From Lachnospiraceae bacterium (GTDB taxonomy: Bacteria; Bacillota_A; Clostridia; Lachnospirales; Lachnospiraceae): a stretch of DNA of 7,597 nucleotides. Every line of letters begins with the position of its first letter. The first letter of the stretch is position 1. A model generated the notes under the pieces. It saw only the letters and a program-made list of their open reading frames with translations, was not told where the DNA came from and did no database searches. Where the stretch lies: assembly GCA_017464045.1 (NCBI GenBank), contig JAFUEG010000261.1, forward strand, positions 1 to 7,597. The letters are read 5' to 3'. Shown here in pieces: positions 1 to 5,284 of the stretch. Both the position numbers and the translations under genes were made by a program.

Positions 1-1
1 A

Positions 2-112
2 AATATGGATAAGCTTAATATAAATGTTAAGGTTGTTTCTTCATTGGTTGAGGCGCTTAATGTATTAAACTCGCAAGGTTTGTTCCCTGATAATCGTCAA
101 TCGACACCTTAA
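2..112 (+). other. Possible 3' end of a plus-strand reading frame converging on the broken AlgJ-like gene
   Basis: From the left edge a plus-strand frame is open for 36 codons to a TAA at 110-112. The residues read NMDKLNINVKVVSSLVEAL, then a short tail. Its last codons lie antisense to the well-conserved SIDDYQG segment of the AlgJ-like gene and are unlikely to be native, while the first 20-25 codons are plausible protein. This could be the end of an inserted or rearranged gene reading into AlgJ-like DNA, or just a chance frame. I do not recognise the family. Confidence 0.25.
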
Positions 113-413
113 GGTAAAGCCATCCATCCTCTCCGACTATAGCAAGGTCCTCACTTGATTCACCAAATACCTTTCCCTTTAATAATGCATTGGCTGTTAC
201 CATCTCCTGCCTAAAAGCAAAGTGTTCCTCGTACCAGTTTTTTAATTCACTCAGATAATTTATATTATACTTTCCATCCTTGATTAGCTCCGGTTTTTCA
301 AGTAAAACCTTGTTTTCCGTATTTTCATGCTGCTTGTAAAAAGGCATAGCTATAAACGGTATTGATATAATTATAAAAAACACTGTTATGTATATAATTT
401 TATAAAACTTCAT
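57..413 (-). CDS. AlgJ/AlgX-like SGNH-family acyltransferase partner, truncated N-terminal fragment (probably broken gene)
   Basis: The 118 visible residues start at an ATG preceded by AAGGAGG at 6 bases. They contain an N-terminal membrane segment or uncleaved signal (about 5-25), an EWF-like LKNWYEEHFAFRQE block (57-70), and VGEDGWLYLKVSIDDYQG (93-110). These are the opening motifs of the ALGX/ALGJ SGNH-hydrolase-like family, whose members usually have about 350-400 residues and whose catalytic Asp-His and Ser come later. A TAA at 59-57 ends the frame soon after the last recognisable motif, and a further in-frame stop follows before the edge. The minus-strand frames beyond about position 75 show no family-like continuation. 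The gene is therefore broken by an insertion, rearrangement, frameshift or assembly error, and this product would lack the catalytic core. An intact version would work with the MBOAT protein just upstream to acylate a surface glycan. Confidence 0.75.
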   Translation of the reverse strand: MKFYKIIYITVFFIIISIPFIAMPFYKQHENTENKVLLEKPELIKDGKYNINYLSELKNWYEEHFAFRQEMVTANALLKGKVFGESSEDLAIVGEDGWLYLKVSIDDYQGTNLASLIH

Positions 414-429
414 AACCTGCCTCCTTTTT

Positions 430-445
430 GTTTAATTAATTAAAC
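430..445. repeat. Perfect 16-bp AT-rich palindrome upstream of the AlgJ-like gene
   Basis: GTTTAATTAATTAAAC is its own reverse complement. It sits in the 88-bp gap between the MBOAT stop and the AlgJ-like start, ending 4 bases upstream of the AAGGAGG ribosome binding site (426-420). It could be an operator or a weak hairpin masking translation initiation. It is not followed by a U run, so it is not a standard terminator. Chance is possible in such AT-rich DNA. Confidence 0.4.
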
Positions 446-501
446 CAAACTAATCTACTTTTAATTTTCTTTTTTATCGTTTCTTATAAAATCCTCTTAT
501 G

Positions 502-1908
502 TCAAAACCTGAAATATATAAACGGATTGTACGAACCTGACGCAAGACTCATCATACATAGCAGCAGCAAAAGCAGCAAAATCACACCGGATATAATATG
601 CGCAGCATTTGTAAGCGCTGTGCTGCCTGTCTTTTTAATCTTATTCTTAAGAAGAATCACCCATGGAAAAGAACATATCACTCCCGCCAAAAGCATAAGT
701 ATATTATATGGCGTCATAAGTGAAACAACCAGACTGTCCGCATACACATCTTGCCTAAAGGTAAACATATGCACGATTATCGTGATACCCTGACCTATAC
801 TATCGGCTCTAAACACCACAAATGCAACTATAACTACCAGCATGGTAAATATGTGCTTTATAAATTTTGATTTTATATTATTGATACTAAGATGTTTTGT
901 ATCCTCAAGAGTTATAAAGAGTCCGTGGAACAGTCCCCAAAAAAGAAATGTCCAGTTTGCTCCGTGCCATATACCGGTAAGTATAAACACGATATATTTG
1001 TTGATAAAGGTTCTTTTTTTACCTCTGCGGTTTCCCCCAAGAGGTATGTAAACGTACTCCTTAAACCATGTGGAAAGTGATATATGCCATCTTCTCCAGA
1101 ATTCCTTTATCGTAGAAGAAGCATACGGATAGTTGAAGTTTTCTTTGAAATGAAAACCAAACATTCTCCCGAGTCCTATAGCCATATCGCTGTATCCGCT
1201 AAAGTCGTAGTATATCTGAAGAGTATATCCGATTGCCATAACCCATGCAGAAAAAAAGGTCCATGGAAAGCTCATAGCCATAAGACTATCAACTATATAA
1301 GCTATAGTATTGGATATAAGCACTTTTTTTGATAAGCCTTTTATAAATCTTCTTATACCGTATTCAATATCGTCTACACTCTGTTTCCTTTCGATTATCT
1401 CATTTTCCATATCATGATACTTTATAATCGGACCTGCGATAAGCTGCGGAAAAAATGATATATAAAGAAGTACATTTAAAAAATTTTTCTGATAAGGTGT
1501 TTCCTTTCTGTATACATCTATCACATAGGACATAGCTTGAAATGTAAAAAAAGATATGCCAATCGGCATTGTGATATGTGCTGCCTTTATATCCGAACCT
1601 GATATTTTATTAATCTCATTTATGAAAAAAGCTGAATACTTAAACAAAATAAGACATGACAGGTTGAGCACTATGCTAATAACAAGCCATATCTTTTTTG
1701 ATTTTCCTGATACAAGTATCCCACATATATAATTAAAAAAAGCAGAACCTATCATAAGAAATACATATTTCGGTTCACCTACGGAATAAAATATCAGACT
1801 GAATATAATTAATAATATATTTTTAATTTTTATTTGCGGTATAAGTGTATATAACACAAATACCGCAAATAAGAAAACACTTATAAATGCTATACCGGAA
1901 AAAACCAT
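502..1908 (-). CDS. MBOAT-family O-acyltransferase (AlgI/DltB-like), polysaccharide acylation
   Basis: This 468-residue polytopic membrane protein should transfer an acyl group, usually acetyl, across the membrane to an extracellular glycan or other surface acceptor. It opens with MVFSGIAFISVFL, a typical AlgI start, and has about ten or more hydrophobic segments. MPIGISFFTFQAMSYVIDVYR (112-132) is the family hallmark. The WRRWHISLSTW block holds H275, and TGIWHGANWTFLFWG holds H315, the conserved membrane-embedded catalytic His. The protein ends SYNPFIYFRF, as AlgI-like proteins do, so it looks complete at normal family length. AGAGGA at 1919-1914 lies 5 bases before the ATG. It is 16 bp behind the transglutaminase gene and 88 bp ahead of an AlgJ/AlgX-like partner. 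MBOAT plus AlgJ/SGNH pairs acetylate alginate in Pseudomonas and cellulose in Wss-type operons. The acceptor here is unknown. No glycan synthase is in the window. Confidence 0.95.
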   Translation of the reverse strand: MVFSGIAFISVFLFAVFVLYTLIPQIKIKNILLIIFSLIFYSVGEPKYVFLMIGSAFFNYICGILVSGKSKKIWLVISIVLNLSCLILFKYSAFFINEINKISGSDIKAAHITMPIGISFFTFQAMSYVIDVYRKETPYQKNFLNVLLYISFFPQLIAGPIIKYHDMENEIIERKQSVDDIEYGIRRFIKGLSKKVLISNTIAYIVDSLMAMSFPWTFFSAWVMAIGYTLQIYYDFSGYSDMAIGLGRMFGFHFKENFNYPYASSTIKEFWRRWHISLSTWFKEYVYIPLGGNRRGKKRTFINKYIVFILTGIWHGANWTFLFWGLFHGLFITLEDTKHLSINNIKSKFIKHIFTMLVVIVAFVVFRADSIGQGITIIVHMFTFRQDVYADSLVVSLMTPYNILMLLAGVICSFPWVILLKNKIKKTGSTALTNAAHIISGVILLLLLLLCMMSLASGSYNPFIYFRF

Positions 1909-1924
1909 GGCTGTCCTCTTTTAA

Positions 1925-3262
1925 TTAGTACCAATACTTGTACGGGTGTCCGTTAGTTACTCCATACAAATTAACATTATTATAACGCTCAAGTTCAGTG
2001 TCATAGATAAGTCCTCCTATCTCAACCCATCCATGAGGATCTTTTCTTGTTCCAACAGATCCGCAATACCATTGGGCATCGTATCCGATTTTGAGTGCCA
2101 AATAGTAAAAGACTGCACTAAATCCATAGCAATTTCCATATCCTGTGGACATCGTCTTATATGCATAATACTCTGCCGATGTAAATTCAGCAGGATGATT
2201 TGCTGATAAACTCCTGTATGTAAAATTATTTACAACATACAAATATGCACTTCTAAGCTTTTGTTCATCTGACATGGAAGAGTTTGTTGATACTCTTAAA
2301 ATGTCATCCAAATACGGTTCTATAACAGAATATCCATACGTTGTTTCCCAACTTTTCTTAACAACCGGTATATTTTCAAATCCATAACAAACTTCGTCTA
2401 TAATTTCTCCTGTTGCATCATGGAGTCTGAATAATGTCAGATAATATCCGTATTCGGGCTGCCAAACTGTCCACATTGTCTTACCGTCTGAAGGATCAGT
2501 TCCAGGAAGAAGTCTTAGTTGTCCGGTTGTGTATATCCAAGGTGTAGGTGAACCCGCAGCAAGCAGCGAAAGATCCATTACTATCATTTCATATTGATAT
2601 TCCTGATTTGGATTATCATAGGTTTCAAAACCAATCAGATATCCTCCACCCTCTCCAAGATAAGGAGTCTGACACTTATCCTTTATATGTTTGTGATACT
2701 CAGCATATGTCTCTTTTTGAATGTATTCCTCTTCTCCCGCAATTCTGACCATAACCATTATGGCGTAATCGCCGGATTTTTCAGGTGTCCAGTCAAGCCA
2801 TTCCATATTTAAAGCCCATGGACTTATTTCAGACCATGCATCATCATCCTTTAAGCAGGCGATCCATCTGTATTCCAAATCATATCCTAAAGGATTATCA
2901 ACCACAGCTCCCGCAACTATATGATCCTTATCATTTTCTGTGATATATATACCACTTAAAGAAACATCTGCACCAGAAAGGAAAACTTTATCCTCCTCTG
3001 TAAACTCATCAAAACTGCCATTGCTGTCGCTATAAGACGAATCACTGTCTTCCCCTGTATCTTCCATAAACGGATATGCATTTGTGTCAAGACCTTCTTC
3101 CGATATTTCAAAATATTTCGATTCAAAATCAGAATTTTTATATCCTTCGTCTTTATCATCAGCTGCATATACCTTATTATCAAAGCATGAGAAAGAAGCT
3201 ATTATCGTACAAGCTGTACATATTGCTGCCACGCCTTTTTTCATCTTCAAGTATGTCTTCAT
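1925..3262 (-). CDS. Secreted transglutaminase-like (papain-fold) protein carrying the shared module internally
   Basis: This 445-residue protein starts at an ATG preceded by GGGAGG (3273-3268) at 5 bases. Residues 1-34 are a signal peptide with VYA before the mature acidic N-terminus. Residues 66-92 are a Ser/Asp/Glu-rich linker. The Ig-like domain is at about 98-190 and the unknown shared domain at 192-297 (C197/C292). The C-terminal part, about 305-445, is a transglutaminase-like fold with C378 in YGNCYGFSAVF, H410 in DPHGWVEI and D421 in LIYDTELE, a complete Cys-His-Asp triad. Bacterial proteins of this family are mostly proteases, peptide-modifying enzymes or cross-linkers, and the triad does not tell which. 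Here the shared module lies before the catalytic domain, not at the C-terminus. The MBOAT gene follows after 16 bp, a strong sign of co-transcription. I am confident of the fold; the substrate is unknown. Confidence 0.9.
   Translation of the reverse strand: MKTYLKMKKGVAAICTACTIIASFSCFDNKVYAADDKDEGYKNSDFESKYFEISEEGLDTNAYPFMEDTGEDSDSSYSDSNGSFDEFTEEDKVFLSGADVSLSGIYITENDKDHIVAGAVVDNPLGYDLEYRWIACLKDDDAWSEISPWALNMEWLDWTPEKSGDYAIMVMVRIAGEEEYIQKETYAEYHKHIKDKCQTPYLGEGGGYLIGFETYDNPNQEYQYEMIVMDLSLLAAGSPTPWIYTTGQLRLLPGTDPSDGKTMWTVWQPEYGYYLTLFRLHDATGEIIDEVCYGFENIPVVKKSWETTYGYSVIEPYLDDILRVSTNSSMSDEQKLRSAYLYVVNNFTYRSLSANHPAEFTSAEYYAYKTMSTGYGNCYGFSAVFYYLALKIGYDAQWYCGSVGTRKDPHGWVEIGGLIYDTELERYNNVNLYGVTNGHPYKYWY
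2372..2971 (-). repeat. Shared Ig-like + unknown module, copy 3 (transglutaminase-like protein)
   Basis: This codes for residues 98-297. The Ig-like part keeps the EWLDWTP and SGDY signatures. The second part, from HIKDKCQTPYLGEGGG to VCYGFEN, is identical to the GH9 copy at about 79 of 106 positions without a gap. The most divergent part is the segment after SPTPW (residues 242-258). Unlike the other copies, about 148 more residues follow. Confidence 0.85.
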
Positions 3263-3290
3263 TTTTTCCTCCCGGTACTACACGTTGTCA

Positions 3291-3884
3291 TCAGTATGCA
3301 TTGGCAAATCCGTAGCATACCTCATCTAAAATATTTCCATCTTTATCATATAATCTAAACAGTGTCAGATAATATCCGTATTGCGGCTGCCATATAGTCC
3401 ATAACGTCTTTCCGTCAGAAGGTGTAGCACCTGCTGCAAGCGTTATAGGGTAAGTTCTGTGTACCCATGGTGTAGGCGAACCTGCTGCATATAACGAAAG
3501 ATCCATTACAAACATCTCATATTGGTAATTCTGATATGGATTATCATATGATTCAAAACCAATAAGATATCCTCCGCCTTCGCCCCAATATGGCATCTGA
3601 CATTTATCCTTTATATAAGGATGATAGCTTACCTTGGTTGATGATTTTACTACATTATCTGTATTGGATGATTCCCTGGCAAAAGCAACAACCTCGTATT
3701 CGCCGTACTCACCCGGAACCCACGTAAGCCACTCATAATCTGTTGTCCAGTTTTTGATAAGCGTCCATGTCTGTCCTTCATCCTTACTTGAATACCATGC
3801 ATATTGTATGGAGTCATTTCCCGAATAATTAACATCAAAGCTCATTGTATAACCGTTTTTACCGCCGCTGCTAATTGTAATACC
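3291..3884 (-). repeat. Shared Ig-like + unknown C-terminal module, copy 2 (CAP protein)
   Basis: The Ig-like part has WYSSKDEGQTW, an EWLTWVP segment and a YGEYEV strand. It matches the GH9 Ig-like part only loosely. From YIKDKCQMPYWGEGGG onward the match to GH9 rises abruptly to about 90% identity up to the shared terminal FANAY. At DNA level the first 120 aligned bases (from the stop codon) differ at 21 positions, while only 4 of the 39 encoded residues differ, so the copies are not a fresh duplication. Confidence 0.85.
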
Positions 3885-4523
3885 CTCTGCTTCCAAAGGC
3901 TGCGAGCTATCTGCATTATACTTTACCGGTTTATTTGTATATCCAAAATCCTGAACCCAATAATAACCGTATTTAGAACCCGGAACATATATGCACGCGA
4001 TACCTATACAATTAAAACTACTACTAAGTATATTAGCTCTATGGCCGGATGAATTCATCCAGTCATCCATAACCTCTTCCGCAGTATACTGACCTGCTGC
4101 AATATTTTCACCTACGGCTCTCCAAAATACCTCATCAGTGAATGCAGTCCAGCAATCTGTTCCATCAGGTCTTGTATGAGCAAATTTTGTAACTATTTCA
4201 TTAGCTCTGACGTTTGCAGTATTTACAAGATTTTTATCCATAACAAGAGCAGAAAGTCCGGCCGCTGCTCTCTCCTGATTTACCAGGTCAAGAACATCCC
4301 ACATAGCCTGGCTTGTATCTGCCGCATAGACACTAAGATTATTTTCATCAATATCATCTGTCAAAAAGTCTTCCGACTGCTCTTCCTTGATAATTCCTTC
4401 TTCAGTAAGCCCATCTATATTATCTGCAGCACCTGTCGGTACCGGATTAAAAAGCACTCCTGTAAAGATTGCAGCTGCCGCTATGATAGAAAGCTTACTT
4501 CTTATCTTATCCTTCAAATGCAT
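3291..4523 (-). CDS. Secreted CAP-domain (SCP/PR1-like) protein with shared Ig-like and C-terminal module
   Basis: With the ATG at 4523 the protein has 410 residues. Residues 1 to about 32 are a signal peptide, followed by an acidic stretch at about 35-60. The CAP domain covers about 72-196: LVNQERAAAGL near the start, then FAHTRPDGT (H116), GENIAAG (E139) and SSGHRANIL (H161), the residues that form the conserved CAP cleft, then YWVQDFG. Family knowledge: bacterial CAP proteins are extracellular and of mixed role (cell-wall association, possible lipid or glycan binding), and most have no proven enzymatic activity. The Ig-like domain is at about 214-300, and the unknown domain shared with GH9 at 303-410, ending in CYGFANAY with C308/C403. 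The transglutaminase gene starts 28 bp downstream, so both are likely on one transcript. No wall-sorting motif or transmembrane anchor is visible. The domain call is secure; the biological role is open. Confidence 0.92.
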   Translation of the reverse strand: MHLKDKIRSKLSIIAAAAIFTGVLFNPVPTGAADNIDGLTEEGIIKEEQSEDFLTDDIDENNLSVYAADTSQAMWDVLDLVNQERAAAGLSALVMDKNLVNTANVRANEIVTKFAHTRPDGTDCWTAFTDEVFWRAVGENIAAGQYTAEEVMDDWMNSSGHRANILSSSFNCIGIACIYVPGSKYGYYWVQDFGYTNKPVKYNADSSQPLEAEGITISSGGKNGYTMSFDVNYSGNDSIQYAWYSSKDEGQTWTLIKNWTTDYEWLTWVPGEYGEYEVVAFARESSNTDNVVKSSTKVSYHPYIKDKCQMPYWGEGGGYLIGFESYDNPYQNYQYEMFVMDLSLYAAGSPTPWVHRTYPITLAAGATPSDGKTLWTIWQPQYGYYLTLFRLYDKDGNILDEVCYGFANAY

Positions 4524-4531
4524 ATAAATCA

Positions 4532-4537
4532 CTCCTT
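4532..4537 (-). promoter_or_regulatory. Ribosome binding site of the CAP gene, deciding the ATG start at 4523
   Basis: AAGGAG on the minus strand lies 8 bases upstream of an ATG at 4523-4521. A GTG at 4532-4530 extends the frame by three codons, but it overlaps the Shine-Dalgarno sequence itself and cannot use it. The ATG at 4523 is therefore preferred. Confidence 0.8.
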
Positions 4538-4548
4538 ATAAAAATCGA

Positions 4549-4591
4549 AAAAAGCAGGCATAAAACATCTTTATTTTTATATCCGCTTTTT
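4549..4591 (-). terminator. Terminator-like hairpin between GH9 and CAP genes, possibly an attenuator
   Basis: On the minus strand AAAAAGCGG pairs with CC-T-GCTTTTT with one bulged base, and an inner ATAAAA pairs with TTTTAT around a 9-base loop, giving about 15 base pairs. The descending arm runs into TTTTTTCGATTTTT. This fits an intrinsic terminator for the GH9 transcript. The hairpin ends only about 11 bases before the CAP ribosome binding site, so CAP expression requires read-through, or the hairpin works as an attenuator downstream of the possible promoter at 4629-4649. The plus strand also ends in a short T run. The stem is AT-rich, so its strength is uncertain. Confidence 0.5.
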
Positions 4592-4628
4592 CTACCTTAC
4601 ACTACCGGTAACATAAAGTACTATCTAT

Positions 4629-4649
4629 ATTATAATTAAAACCTGTCAA
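4629..4649 (-). promoter_or_regulatory. Possible promoter for the CAP/transglutaminase/MBOAT genes
   Basis: The minus strand carries a consensus -35 TTGACA (4649-4644) and, further downstream, a consensus TATAAT (4634-4629). These two are only 9 bases apart, so they cannot pair with each other. TTGACA could use the weaker TAGATA 16 bases downstream, or TATAAT could use an upstream TTTATT at 17 bases. The region is AT-rich, so chance matches are likely. Its place just after the GH9 stop, upstream of the CAP gene, makes a promoter reasonable. Confidence 0.35.
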
Positions 4650-4681
4650 ATAATAAAGTGAAAAAATATGGGAATTATAAT

Positions 4682-5284
4682 TTAGTACGCATTTGCAAAT
4701 CCATAACAAACCTCATCAATGGTATTGCCATCTTTATCATATAATCTGAAAGGTGTCAGGTAATATCCATACTCAGGCTGCCATATAGTCCATAATGTTT
4801 TTCCATCCTCCGGGGTAGCTCCCGCAACCAACTTTATAGGATAAGTCCTATGTACCCAAGGTGTAGGTGAACCTGCTGCAAGAAGACTTAAGTCCATAAC
4901 AAACATTTCATACTGATACTCCTGATTTGGATTTTCATATGACTCAAAGCCGATAAGATATCCGCCGCCTTCGCCCCAGTATGGCATCTGACATTTATCT
5001 TTTATATACGAGTGATGAGAAACATTTCCAACAGCCGTGACAATTGTTGAGTCATCCCCTGACAGCCTTGCCTTTGCCAGTACAACATAATCACCACACG
5101 ATGATGGTGTCCATGTCATCCACTGATTTCCCCTTGTCCAGTCCTGAATCATTATCCAGTTTTCTCCATCTTTACATGCATACCATGAAAAATCCACATC
5201 AGATAAATCCGAATAGTTGGTGCTTGCACCCATAACAATTGATGTTCTATCCTGTGATACAACATATATTCCTGATATGGAAAG
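4682..5284 (-). repeat. Shared Ig-like + unknown C-terminal module, copy 1 (GH9)
   Basis: This codes for residues 479-678 of the GH9 protein. The first part is Ig-like, with an aromatic core Trp-Tyr-x-Cys, then W-x-x-W-x-P and G-x-Y. The second part starts at YIKDKCQ (571-577), has conserved GEGGGYLIGFE, SPTPW and WQPxYGYYLT motifs, and ends in CYGFANAY. By hand count the second part is identical at 97 of 108 positions to the CAP-protein copy. C576 and C671 are 95 positions apart and may form a disulfide. Confidence 0.85.

Noticed and set aside
527..1332. Four plus-strand frames opposite the MBOAT gene
   Set aside because: They overlap each other and a full-length conserved membrane protein; none has a recognisable domain.
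3160..3262. Lipoprotein signal for the transglutaminase-like protein (Cys at residue 26)
   Set aside because: The residues before C26 are Ser-Phe-Ser, not a lipobox, and a better signal peptidase I site (VYA) follows at 32-34.
4521..4532. GTG start at 4532 for the CAP gene
   Set aside because: It overlaps the only good Shine-Dalgarno sequence; the ATG at 4523 has the right spacing.
4176..4541. 121-codon plus-strand frame opposite the CAP gene
   Set aside because: It is antisense to a clearly coding CAP domain and its composition is shadow-like. The CAP leader hairpin and ribosome binding site fit the minus strand.
4629..4649. TTGACA paired directly with TATAAT as one promoter
   Set aside because: The two hexamers are 9 bases apart, far short of the usual 16-18, so they cannot form one sigma-70/SigA promoter.
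2372..5008. Shared domain as a dockerin, SLH repeat, ChW repeat or LPXTG sorting signal
   Set aside because: There are no duplicated Ca-binding loops, SLH motifs, GW/ChW repeat pattern, or LPXTG with hydrophobic tail and basic end.
3291..5008. Very recent duplication or gene conversion of the GH9 and CAP 3' ends
   Set aside because: The DNA differs at about one base in six in the stretch I counted, mostly at silent positions, so it is not a fresh copy; an older conversion cannot be excluded.
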